In this document: positions 14,124 through 25,600 of the stretch, in pieces | Numbering within the stretch: the stretch's first letter is position 1 | How the letters are laid out: each line of letters begins with the position of its first letter | Source of the DNA: Asterochloris sp. CNOR1 | Lineage: Eukaryota > Chlorophyta > Trebouxiophyceae > Trebouxiales > Trebouxiaceae | Length of the DNA stretch: 64,000 bases | Direction of reading: 5' to 3' | NCBI GenBank assembly: GCA_963969365.1 | Contig: OZ017759.1 | Location: forward strand, 1 to 64,000 | Made by a program: the position numbers and the translations under genes | Notes under the pieces: generated by a model | What the model was told of the DNA's origin: nothing | What the model saw: only the letters and a program-made list of their open reading frames with translations | Database searches by the model: none

Positions 14124-16045
14124 ATGGGGACACTGCGCCGGTTCAAGGCAGATGACCTGCTGAACTTTAACAGTGTGAATCTGGACTACTTCACAGAGAC
14201 GGTAAGCTCTGCATGAAGGGCTGGGGTCTGCATCATGTCACATGCAGACCGTCTTCTGCTGCTGAGCTGAGGTGGCATGGCTGCTATTCAGTGTGGCATG
14301 GCTGCTATTCAGTCTGCTTGGATTGCCGCTTGCATGGCATGATTGCAGAAGCGCTGCCCCAATGCTGCAAGCTGAGCACTTCCCGTGGGCCCTCATGTGG
14401 AGGACTGACTCAGCACCATTCTGCTGCAGCTGCAATAGCGCTTCACCTCCTTATTGCCTGCTCCACAATGTTATGTTTGCAGGTCAAACGCTCTTCAGCA
14501 GATTGATTGTCCCTGCCGGTGCAATGAACCTGAACATTCCACCTGCACCACTAATGCTTCAAATTCTCAGGTCTCCCCCTCGCACCTACAGGCACAGCAG
14601 TCCACTCTGTCACCTGCATCGTCCTGCTGCTCTCCTGTAGCGCTGCAACAGCAACAGCACTGCAACCCTCAAGTCTCCCTTCACTCAGATCGGGCTGCAG
14701 TCAGACAGCCATGTGCGGCTGGGGTGGCGACCGTGCGCCATGTTGCTTTGCACTGCTGCTGTGCTTGCTCAATGCGCTCCCTGGCACCGCTTGCTGACTG
14801 CAGGGCATGTGTGAGCTCATGAAAGCATAGGGGCACCCATGCTGTCCTGCTTGAGAGGTTTCACAGCAGACACATCCTTGACAGCCTTTCAGGGCCCAAT
14901 CGTCTGCTGTGCACCACAGCCTGCCCCTATGACGTCACCTGTCCCTTGCACTGCAGTACAACCTTCCCTTCTATCTGCACTACCTGGCCAGCTGGCCAGA
15001 GTACTGCCTCATGGCAGAGGGGCCGGGCCAACGCAGCATGGGCTACATCCTGGGCAAGGCAGAGGGCACCGGTCCCAACTGGCACGGCCACGTCACAGCC
15101 GTCACTGTCGCCCCCGAGTACAGGTGAGCTCTTATGTGCGGCAGCCTCTGTATGTGGCCGTTGCGTACGGCCACCTCTGTGTCCGGCCGGCCTCTGTGTG
15201 CGGCCTCTGTGTGCGGCGGCCTCTGTGTGTGCCAGGCTCTGTACGCACAGGCTTCTGTGTACAGCCTCTGTGTGCGGCCGCTGTGTGCAGTGGCCTCTGT
15301 GTGCATAGGCATCTGTGTACAGCTGAAACAAGCTGGCAGTGAGGCTTGTGCAGGCCCTGGTATACAAAAATTGATGTGTCAGCAGGCGACAGGTCGCTGC
15401 TGTGAGGCATGGCTTCTGCTAGCGCTCTGCTGTAGGGCACTGCTGGTGCAAATGTCACGTCCAGGAGCAAGTGCAATATTGCATCTGGCCTGTGCAGGCG
15501 GCAGGGGCTGGCGAAGAAGCTCATGCAGATCTTGGAGGACACCACCGCCAAGATGCACGATGGCTACTTTGTGGACCTCTTTGTACGAGCGTCGAATGCC
15601 AATGCCATCAACATGTACAAAAACGTGAGGCTTTCCTGCCAGGCATGAATGACAGCTGCTGTGCTTTACCTGCTTGTCGGGCCTGCAACAGCCACCAGGG
15701 GACTGGCCAGGCCAGACATCTGCAAAAAGGTCAATGGCCACAGTGACCTTGCTCTTGCCACTGCATCAATCAGGACAACAGACTGCTTTTGACCACTCTG
15801 GCTCATGCTGAAAAGGACCCTCAATGCCAGGCAATGCAGTGGTTTCCTGCCTAGCCTCGGCCAGCTGACACTGTGGCACTGCTGCTGTGCAGTTTGGCTA
15901 TATAGTGTACCGGCGGGTGCTTGGATATTACAGTGGGGAGGAGGATGCCTTTGACATGCGCAAGGCAATGCCCAGGGACAAGAAAGGCAGATCTGTCATC
16001 CCGCTAACACGACCTGTGCATCCACATGAACTTGAATTTGACTAG
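14124..16045 (+). CDS. NAA20: N-alpha-acetyltransferase 20, NatB catalytic subunit
   Basis: Acetylates the N-terminus of nascent proteins starting Met-Asp/Glu/Asn/Gln on the ribosome, together with the auxiliary subunit NAA25. Four exons (14124-14201, 14957-15123, 15498-15624, 15893-16045) join in frame to 174 residues, matching family length. Seen in order: MGTLRRFKADDLLNFNSVNL, YNLPFYLHYLASWPEY, GYILGKAEG, WHGHVTAVTVAPEYRRQGLA (the acetyl-CoA loop R/Q-x-x-G-x-A is RRQGLA), FVDLFVRASNANAINMYKN and FGYIVYRRVLGYYSGEEDAFDMRKA. The C-terminus ends SVIPLTRPVHPHELEFD. All hallmark positions of a GNAT-fold NatB enzyme are present. Intron 2 begins with a low-complexity minisatellite. Confidence 0.96.
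15124..15325 (+). repeat. Degenerate CTCTGTGTGCGGC minisatellite in NAA20 intron 2
   Basis: About a dozen imperfect units of 12-16 bp built on cctctgtgtgcggc, directly after the exon 2 donor. Several long open frames cross it on both strands, but they only translate the repeat. Confidence 0.85.
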
Positions 16046-16761
16046 CAGCTTGCCCTTGTTGCAGTTCACCTGACAATTCACCTGACAATGAACATGATGT
16101 GGACTCTGAAGGTACTTGTTAGCGGAACCTTGTTCATTCATGGAGAGGTATGAAGGAGAAAGTCTGGGGCATGTTTATGTATGCCTGGCGAGTCGCCACA
16201 ATTGGACAAGATAATCTGACGTCAGCAGGCCTGTGCAGACGCTTCAGCGGTGGAGACCTGCTGCAAGCAAGAGAAATGATGGGTCATGCACAATACTCAA
16301 ATGAACCACTGAAACTGGTGACCTTCGAAAGAAAGGGACGCAGCGCAGCTTGCGAGTGGCCGCAGATGGGAAGGGACCATTGCGTTCTGAAGCAGGGATT
16401 GCACGTGGAATGGCTCAATGCGTTTTCAGCTGCTGCATTCTCTGGGGAGGGCGGCAGGTGACCCTGTGCACCAACGGGAGCGTCCCGCCGTGCTTGCACT
16501 GTCTCTGTGTACCGGCGTAACAAGAGGTCCTGGTCCTCACATTGCTGTGTGTCAGTGGGCACTTCTGTACTGTGGTCGTCACCATTGTTGCGCCGGCTGG
16601 GCTGGTGGTCAAAAGGGGGTCGTTTGTTCAAGAGCACCCGCCATGTGCTCATGCCTGCGCACTAGGAAGGCCCGCTGCAGGATGCCGACCGCGGCTTGGT
16701 GGCAGCAAGGCGCTGTGCCTTGCTGCCAGAGTTTGCCCTGCGCAGAGGCAGGCGGCACCCC
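16046..16761. other. Convergent intergenic region, no gene seen
   Basis: 716 bp between the NAA20 stop (+) and the stop of the disordered-protein gene (-), so it should contain both 3' UTRs. No RNA gene or further coding signal was recognised. Confidence 0.5.
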
Positions 16762-19700
16762 TCACTGCTGCGGGATCTGCTGCTCCCAGAGGCGGTGCAT
16801 CTGCTCCTCCAACTGCTCAGGAGAGAGGTCCTCCTGGGCCTGAGGCTGGGGCTGTGGCGCCACTGCTGGCTGAGTACCCATTGAGGCAGCCGGTGGCGCC
16901 TGCCGGCGAATGGGCATCACTTCAGGGTGCGGGTACTCGTACGGCCGCAGCGGCGGCTGCTGCAGGGACTGCCCAACACGGTAGGGGTAGCCCGGCTCCC
17001 GCACAGCAAACTGCTGGGCCTGCAGTGCAGGAGAGCTGCTGAGACTTGGCCAGCCAATGTTATCAAGTGGATGCATCCCTCTGCGCCGATGGTTGATGGC
17101 TGGCACTCCTCAGGTCTGGCAAAGCAGAGGTCCACTGGCAGCGCATGGCGACAGCCAACTCTACAAGCAACCCCCCCAAAGTCCAAGCGCAAGGCGGTGA
17201 AGGCTTGCCGGCGACATGCCTGCGAGATGCCGGGCGACCTCAGGGCTAAGTGTGTGGGCCAAGCGCTTGGGGCCAGGGGCTCACCTGCACCTGGGGCGGA
17301 CTGCCTTGCACCAGTGCTGGCTCCTCAATCTGAGCAGGGGCATCCTGCAGCAGCAGACCCCAAAGTGAGCTTGAAAGAGTCAGTCACACCATCCCTGCTG
17401 GCGGCACACAGCAGCCCCTGCATAAGATGATGGACACGCTGGGACACCAATACGTATAAATTGGTATTGCAATTTGCAAAGGCAACGTCCAGGCAACGAA
17501 TCAAAGATGTGGAACAAAGTGGATCTCCATAGCGGTGGCATAGAGCAAGTCCTGCTCCTCAGCCCCGGCTGAAGCCCCACACTGTGACACCACAGCCTAG
17601 CTTCAACAGCCAATAACGACTCAAGCAACACACCTGCAATGCCGAGCGTGTCCTGGCTGCCCGCTGGGGGCTCGGCATGGGGCGCCTCACCGAGCCAGCT
17701 CGGCGGACTGGCGAGGTGCCGGCCGCCGCCAAGCGGCCGCTGCTGGCCACACGGGCAGGGGATCGCCCGCTGGGGACGCCCCTGCCACTGCTGCCCGGTC
17801 TGCAGGCATGAAAGAAACCCTTTGATGTGCGGTCCAGGGCAGCAGACCTGCTGAGACGGGTCAGCCCAACCGAAAAGCTGTAGTGCATGATGTTGTGGTT
17901 CTTGCAGCACAGAAAGGGCAGAGCAGACGGCTGTAAAGTCCTCAAGGGCAACCTTTCACCACCTTCCACTGATTTGCACCAGCTATGCATTGGGCACAAG
18001 CCTGTCCCAGCCAGCAGGCTTGCCCACTTCCGAATCAGCCCAACCAGATGTGGGGTTTGCTTGCTGCCGCAGCCTCGCCATACTGTAGCAGCTCCACATG
18101 AACACACACATGTGCAGGCCCAGATCTAGGTCAGACACACTCACATCACATGCATGCCCTTTGCGCCCAGTCTAGGGTGTGCTGCCCAGTCTAGGGTGTG
18201 CTGCCCACCTGTTGTCCTGAGCCAGGCTGCCGCTGCTGCCCCAAGCCCTGTGGCTCCTGTGCGCCCCACGCGGGGCACGCTCTGCCGGCGCAGGGCTGGC
18301 TCTGCGAGCCTCCGGCGCGGCCAGCAGGTCGGCCGCGATCTGCCCGCTGGCGGTCTGGCGCAGCAGGGAGCTCAGGCCGCGCTGCATGTCGCGGGTGCCT
18401 GCGCTGGGCTGGGAGGCCAGGCCGCGGAACCCCACTCCTGAGCGCTGCCTGCAGAGCAGCCAGCTTTGTAGCTTAGGTTCATGCATTATAGAGGGTAGGC
18501 TGAGAGGCCAGACCATGGGCACTCCCTGTCGAGCGCTGCCTAGCATTTAGTTGTTTGCCAGCTTTATGACCTGCAGGAGAGTCCTCAGCATCACAGAGAA
18601 GATTCCCATGCAGGGTTGGGAGGCCAGGCCGCATGTACACACTCCTGCGTGCTGAGCGCAGAGCAGCAGACAGGCATAATTGTCGGGTCACAGAGGTTCT
18701 TGTGGTCATGCCGCTGTGACCCTCTCCTTTTAAGCCATGCCTGCACAGCTCTTGCAGAGGACTGATGCATTGCTCCAGCTAACGGCACTTTGCTACATAG
18801 CAGGGTTGGCTTGGGCAGCATTTGTTGCGCAGCATGCAAAGGAGCAGCCCTACAAGGCCACCCTGCCAAGATCCTTTTGAGATGTGCAGCTCCCAGCACA
18901 TCCACTACAGCTATAGCAGGCTGTGAGCTGGGAGGCCACTGGTCCCATGCAGCTAACACTGCAGCGCAGACTGCTGCATATAGCCTCTTCACAGCTGCCT
19001 GGAGCCCTCTAGAGGGACAGAGAGTGCATCAAGACATGGCAAGGGGTGCCACACGAACTGCCTTACTTTATAGCATGGATGGTGACCTGGCTAATACTGG
19101 TATTGCGATAGATCACCAATGGTAAAGGTGCGATGAGGACTCTTGCTACAACCAATCAGACTCAGAGGAATCGTAATGTTACAGCCGCTTGATTGCAGAC
19201 GTTGCATCAGCTGCACACACACCCACTGTGGCCAGTGACCCTAAATCCTAGACCCACCTGTGCAGCGTTTGTTCCCGTGCAGGCGACGCCGCAGCAGGCC
19301 CCCTGTGCAAGGGGCCGTCCCGCTCCATGCGCCGCGCAGAGCCGCCGCGTGAGAGACCTGCACCTGCAGCCTGCGCGCTGCGGGCGGTCTGGCGCCCGCT
19401 CTCAGGGTTTTCAAGCCCTCGGCCCTGCTGCGCGAGCGGGGACGGCTGCTGCCGGCGCCGCTGGCTTCCCTGTTGGGCTGGGGTGCCGCCAGCGCCCGCC
19501 TGCAGACGCGCAAGAGGGACGTGAGCTGGACATGCTGCTCCCTAAGAGGGTCATGTCTGCAGGGTGGCGGAGCCAGCCGAAGCATGCAGACACACAAGAG
19601 ACATGAGCTGCTTGGGGACAGGCCGTTTGTTGGTGACTTGGACCAAGTCGAGCAAGAGCATCTGCTTCCAGCAGCCATTCAAGGGAATTGCACTTGACAA

Positions 19701-22000
19701 CCTTGAGTGCAGTGTCTGCATGAGGAGCCATCTGCAGGCAGTTGAGGCAGAGCCCCTCCACCGAGCAATGAGGCCCCCGCAAGATAGAAGCCACCAGTCA
19801 GAGAGGAGATCTTATGTGATGCACATCATGCATTTTTTTCGAATGTGGAGTGGTTGCCTGATGATGACGATCACTCATGGCAGAGCATTTTGAGAGCCTG
19901 CACCACAAGTTTACAGCTCGCCTGCACCCCTAGCGTGGAGACTGTCACATCTGTCAAGGCTTTGCTGATCCCACCAGTGAGGCACTGCAAGCAAGACAAA
20001 GAAAGTGCTCACCTGAACCCCCAGGTTGGAGATCTCCTCCAGGATCCGGATGGCGCGGTCAGACAGGCTGCCCCGCTCATCACGGCCCAGCGCATCCCCA
20101 ATCACGCGCTGGCCGCGTGAGCTGACGCCGCGGTGGGTTCCCTGCAGCTCGCGCTCCAGAGCCTGGCGAGCGCGGCGGGACAGTGCTAGCAGACGGTCCT
20201 GCAGGGAACAGGGTTAGGGTTTAGGAACAGGGATGGATGTCACAAGCTGGTACAGGTGACACGCAGGTCATTTGGACCAGGGCTGTTCAATTTGCTCTCG
20301 ACAGCCTGGTGAGCGCAGCAGGGCAGCAGAAGCTCTGGACACTCCTATGTACATGCTTGCCACGGCAATAGAACAGAAGCGAAGCCTGCACGCAGTGGCA
20401 GGGCGAGCAGGCTTTCCTGCACAGCATATCCCTGTATGCTGAGGTCATTTCAGTGCGGCAGCAACACCTCAGTGCCTTCATGCAGCACAGGGCAAGAAGG
20501 CTTTTCCCTACAGAGCAGGCCCCTGTGTGGGGAGTGCAGTCGTGCCAGTGGGGAAGAGGCAATTCACAGCAGTGGCACTCCTGCGGCCAACTGCACAAGA
20601 CGGCTGCAACATGGTCTAAGGGTCCTCACCACACATCTGGCAGGTGGGTGGTGCTCAAGTGTATCAGATGAAGGCATGGCCCTCTTTGCGCTGCAGCATT
20701 ACCAACTGCCCCAGTCATGGTGCAACCCTAGATGCACCCTGAGACGCAAATGCAAGGCACCAATGGTACATGAGCCGGCGCATACGCATGACATGAACCC
20801 CAGATACCTCAGGGCAGCAAACTGAAGTGTGCGGTGGCTGATCAGTAAGTGTGCACATCAGCTCAAGCCCCACCTGGTCAGTGCGACCTGACAGCTCCCC
20901 CTGGTGCTGCGCCAGGAACTTGCGCACAGCTGGGGCGTTGACCACCAGTTCAGGGTTTGCCGAGGGCGTGCGCGGCTGGGAGGTGGACCGCGGCTGGGAT
21001 GTGGGGCGTGCCCCATAGGTGGGGCTGTCGCCTGCGCCCCTCCTCAACAAGCGCTCCCTGCTGCCCTGCCTATGCAGGCCGCCAGCCTGCAGAGGGAAGC
21101 TGCTTGTGGAGGGTTGCAGGTGGCCAGCAGCGCTGTTTGAGGCATGCAGTAGGGCGCAGGACCATTCGACAAGCCCATTCAGAGTCTATGCGGGCTGGGT
21201 CCTGGACTGTAGGGCCTGCATCATCTGAGTTTAGCCCCAGAACCTCAATCAGCAGGCGGAAGCTTATTGTTGCAAAAGCCGACAGCACACTGTGCCAGAC
21301 TTGGTAGCTAGCTGTACAAGCTTTCAAGAGCTAACCCAGCTGCTCCTTCCTGCTGCGCCTGCTGCCTGAGCACTCTGTGCAAGCAATTTTCCGCTACCCT
21401 TTGTGCAGGCGCTGGCCAGGCACCAAAGTAAGCAACGGTCCAGCATGTGCATCATGACAGACAGTGTCTGCAGGTGTTGGCTAGGCACTGAAGCCAACCT
21501 CACCGCTGCATGTGCAACTTCACAGGTTCATTGTGCAGGTGGTTGCCAGCCTTTGAAGCTCGTCTCACTGCTGTGCACACCATCCGCGCTGCGCCTGCAG
21601 CTCTGCCTGACACACTCTGTGTGCAGACCCTTCCAGGCATGGAAGCGAGCCTGACCATTGTGGCTGCAACTAAGTGCTGTGGCTGGCGCCTCATCTTGCT
21701 CTGCCTGATGACATCTGTGCACAATTCCAATTACTGTCACACTGTGAAGCGGATCGGGTCTCACCATCGGGCGTGCCACTGGTGCTGCGCCCACAGCCTC
21801 GTCCCGTGCCAGGCCGTGGGTGCGCTCTGCCGGCGCCTTCCTGGACTCAGTGGACGTGCTGGGACCTGCAGAGGTCTCCCTGCTGCTGCCCACGCCGCTG
21901 TGGCCGGACTCAGAGGGCGAGTCGCTGCTGCTGTGCTCTGCAGGGAGGCAGGGTCAGAAATGGTTGCTGTTGCATGCTACAGCGGGCTTGCGTGGCAACA
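16762..22000 (-). CDS. Unrecognised Ser/Arg/Pro-rich, largely disordered protein (5' end not resolved)
   Basis: I do not recognise a family. A run of minus-strand exon-like blocks with good acceptors and GT donors keeps the same low-complexity character. From N to C: a Ser-rich block (ESGHSGVGSSRETSAGPSTS, about 21955-21760); SPTYGARPTSQPRSTSQPRT with VRKFLAQHQGELSGRTDQ (about 21065-20880); LSRRARQALERELQG with RVIGDALGRDERGSLSDR and RAIRILEEISNLGVQ (about 20200-20015), the only block that looks helical and folded; an Arg/Pro-rich block near 19510-19270; a block with LASQPSAGTRDMQRGLSSLL (about 18440-18205); SGRGVPSGRSPARVASSGR (about 17815-17640); and a Pro/Gln-rich C-terminus ending LSPEQLEEQMHRLWEQQ before the stop at 16764-16762. 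The start may lie further right, up to about 22.55 kb. The composition suits a cytoskeletal or RNA-associated scaffold, but this is not shown. Confidence 0.5.
20211..20225 (-). promoter_or_regulatory. Interstitial telomere-like motif (telo-box type)
   Basis: The minus strand reads CCTAAACCCTAACCC, which contains the plant telo-box core AAACCCTAA. It sits in an intron of the disordered-protein gene just beyond an exon acceptor. Two units only, so chance is possible. Confidence 0.4.
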
Positions 22001-22432
22001 CAAGAGCAAGGTACTGCTCTGTCCGTATGCAAACGCTCAGGGCTCTGAAATGACACGCAGCAGGGTTATTGACATGGCTGAAAAGCCCCAGCGCTGCACT
22101 GCCTCGAGTCTGATTTTAGCTTGGGCGCGGCGACGCTGGACTCTGTCAAAGGCGTTGAAGTGATTGACTTGCACACCGCAGGCTGGAATGGTGACCAGCA
22201 GTGAAAGCTACATGAAGCTCCACTGCTCACCCCTGGCAAGGCCTGTCTGACTGCGCTGCATCTGGCCAGCTGCAAAGGACTGGGCGCTGTCATTACGCCG
22301 CTGCGATGTCAAGCGGCCACGTCCTGCAAAGCACGCAATGAGCTCTTTGGAGGTCGCGTGAGCTTAAATTCGTCAGTAGTGTGCAAAAGAGGGCTGAACA
22401 ATGCAGGAGTGACAGCTCTCTCCAGCAGCGTG

Positions 22433-22469
22433 GGACCACACAACCCCGCCCTGCAGGGTTGTGTGGTCC
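22433..22469. other. Perfect 14-bp inverted repeat with 9-nt loop
   Basis: Arms GGACCACACAACCC (22433-22446) and GGGTTGTGTGGTCC (22456-22469) are fully complementary around the loop CGCCCTGCA. It would form a very stable hairpin on either strand. It lies between the disordered-protein gene and the LRR gene. Confidence 0.85.
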
Positions 22470-22603
22470 AGCACTGCAGCTGGGCATAAGCAACCTCATT
22501 GCCCTATAACAATGTTGACTGTGAGCCCACCAGCATCAATGCCTTTCATGTTGCCAACGTGCAGGTGAGCAGCATCGGCTGCTTAAGCGCCGCCTTGTCC
22601 TTC

Positions 22604-25600
22604 TCACAGCTGCTCAGCTGCGACCACACACAGTTAGGATGAGGATTTGCAAGAGCCCACCTGCCACCTCTGCCTTGTCAATGTCGCTGAGCCCACCCTC
22701 CTCACTGCGCATCATGTCTGCCGGCACCAGACGGCGGCTGGGTTGCCGCCCAGCAGTCGCCTGCCTGGACGGCAGCAGTGGCCCCACAGGGCCTGCCCCT
22801 ACAACGGCTGTAGGGGACTGCCTGCAGCATGGGCAGCAGGAGGGTCATTGGTGTAGGGGCTTTGATTCTTGGATTCTGGCATACCTTTAAATCGTGGCTT
22901 AGTGTTCAAGGCAGAAAGGCTCAAGAGCTAGTGCAGAGGTGACCATGCCTGCAGAATGGGCAGCAAAAGGTCATGTATGTTCATGGTATCGGAGCATTAG
23001 TGTGAGGGATCATTTAAGTCTTTTGTCACCCCTGAAAGTTTGAAAGCCAGTGCGGGCCTGCCACGCCTCTGCAGTCCACACCTGGGGAGCATGGTCCTGG
23101 CCTCCTCCACCAACTCACCTGTTGGCGTGGCCACTGTCTGCAGATGGCTGTGCCCCCTTCTGCTTCACGCTGGAGGCGGCGGCAGCTGCATGTCCGGGGT
23201 GGGCGGGGCCAGCCTTGTTGGAGGCAATGAACTGTGGCGCTGCCTGTTGGCGGCGGCGGCGGCGGCACAAGCAGCAGAAGATGCCAGCCTTGTCGGAGCT
23301 GGGCAGCGGTGCTGCTTGCTGGCGGCGGCGGCGGCGCACGCAGCAGAAGATGCCTAGAGCTGCAGGCACAGCGGGGAACGGGCCCATCAGGGTACAGGGT
23401 TGCAGGGGCCCTGGCTGCAGGGGTGCTGTGGTCAGGCAGGCAGCAGGATTGGCTGAGCAGCTGCAGGGGCACATTCGTCCATTGAGTGGGTGGTGGAGAC
23501 CGCACTGCAAGGGCAGCACCATGGCTCACAAGTATTGCAGCGCAGGATCCAGAGGACGCCCGGCACAGGGCTGAAGGCAGAGGCAGTGGGAAGGTGTCAG
23601 GCAGGCAAGGTAAGGTGCTGACAATCCAACAATGCTGCAACGTGCAGCTGGCCAACTCGAGGACGTCCATGATTCCACAAATACGCTGCCCCCTGCACAG
23701 CCCTGGCTGGCCCTTGACAGGTTGTTGCTGCGCTCAGACATGCAGGTCTGGCCACCTGTGGAAGAGACGACCCATGTCAGCTGAAGCCATCAACTCAAGC
23801 TCACCTAGAAGGAGGGCCAAGATGATGCCTGCTCCAATAGCAATGCCAGCAATGGCTCCTGTGCTCAAAGAGCTGCTGCTGGACTTGGTGGACGCCTGGG
23901 AGGGCGTTGCAGGGCCCTGGGGGGCTGCTGTGGTGGCTGGGGGGGTGGTCTCTGTGGGGGCAGGCGTTGGCGCCTGCACTGGCAGTTCCAGCGCTGCCTG
24001 GGGCACGCCCTGGACGTTCTGGATGAGGGTGGACACGCCAGGGATGCCTGCGGAGCAGGAGACAGTGCAGGTGAGCTTCAGCCTTGCTGGACATGACCTG
24101 GCCCCTGCTGAGGGAAGCTGCATGCTTTCAGCATTTGCAGTTGCAGCATGCGAGACATTGTTGCCACCTAGAAGCAGCAAGGCATGCTGGAACTAAACTC
24201 AACGGTAGTCATGTGACTGGCTGGAAGGGAAAATGACAAACAAGGGCAAGAGCAAGTCGGCGTCTGTTATGGGGCTCAGCCTTCCCTGTTATCTGCATGT
24301 CTCAGCTGCATTGAGTCATGATTGGCACCACCCAGTAACGGTCTGAGAACCTTCAGCTGGCCCCTCATAACATGAGGTACACAAATTCTGGCTCACCCTG
24401 CTGCTGTAGCTGGTAGGTGTATCTGTCAGCTGTGAAGGTACCAGGGAAGCTGGCCGCCACTGTGGGAGTCGTGTCATAGGCAAAGGTGGCGCTGATGTTG
24501 TGGGCTGAGGCGGCCTGCAGCATCCTGCGTCCTGCAATCATGGCCACCTTGGTGTCAGTCTGGGCCACCTTTACGCCTGCAAGCTCTCCCCCCCAGGGCC
24601 CACAGCAGAGAGCGCTGCAAAGGCCTCTCGACAGAGCCTGCGGCAGGAGATGAGTAGCAGCTGCACAGCCAGGAGCTGCACAGGCATGGTCACAGGCACG
24701 ACCCTCGTCAGGCTCACCAATACTGATTGGGGGCGCATTCCTGGCCTGGAAGGACAGCACTGGCGCTGACTCTGCGGCCGGGCTGCTGGGGCTGGCAGGC
24801 GAGCTGGTGCCTGAGCCTGAGCTGCCAGAGCCAGTGCTGCCACTGGTGCTGGAGTTGGACGATGGGCTTCCTGCAGCAGGTGACACACAGTTGAGGTCTA
24901 GCACTACCAGTACCCAGGCTGCTGTGTATGCTGTGACCTCACATTCCATGCTGGTGCCCAACTGCAACTATTACAAAGCCGCCAGGGCCAGGCCTAGGAT
25001 GATCATGCTGGGCGCCGCAAATGTGACCGACTTGCCTCCTCCACGGACCATGATGAAAGCACCAGTCAGTACATGTGAGATCCCCGCCTGCGGAGGCGCT
25101 GCTGCAGTCCACGTCAAGGCCAGTGCAACAGGCAGGTGTTGCCATCACATCGTGAGAGAAAGTGAGCCCAGCCTGATCCTGACTCCTTATTTGAGGGTGG
25201 GCAAATGAAACCCCAACATGGAGCCTCACCAGAGCTTCCGGAGCTGCCTGACGTGCTGCCAATTGAAGGGGAGGGACTGGACGGCGCTGAGGTTGCTGTA
25301 ATAACTCTGCTGGTGCTGGCGGAGGGGGAGGGGCTGGTGCTGCTGCCTGAGCTTCCTGAGGAAGAACCTGAAAGCCACTCACACATATCAGCATTTCGTC
25401 ATTCATACGTGAGAGTTACTTGAGGGCTGGCAGGTTCCTCTGATGTGCACTTTGCCTTGGGCACAGCAAGCAGAGGGGCTCCGGACATTGCTCTCCATGT
25501 CATCTCATCAACAGGCTCAGCTGGGGCTGTCAGAGCAAGCAGTGCTTCCAGAAAAGACAGCATCCTCAGCAGGCGTGCAGCATAGCTACATAGAATAGTT

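Noticed and set aside
14839-15370. Long open frames on both strands across the NAA20 intron
   Set aside because: They translate the CTCTGTGTGCGGC minisatellite and the shadow of NAA20 exon 2.
23026-23670. 214-codon minus-strand frame rich in Pro, Ala and Cys
   Set aside because: It is an alternative frame over the GC-rich basic-tail exon of the LRR membrane protein; the tail frame with FCC-Arg blocks fits the splice sites and the preceding transmembrane exon better.
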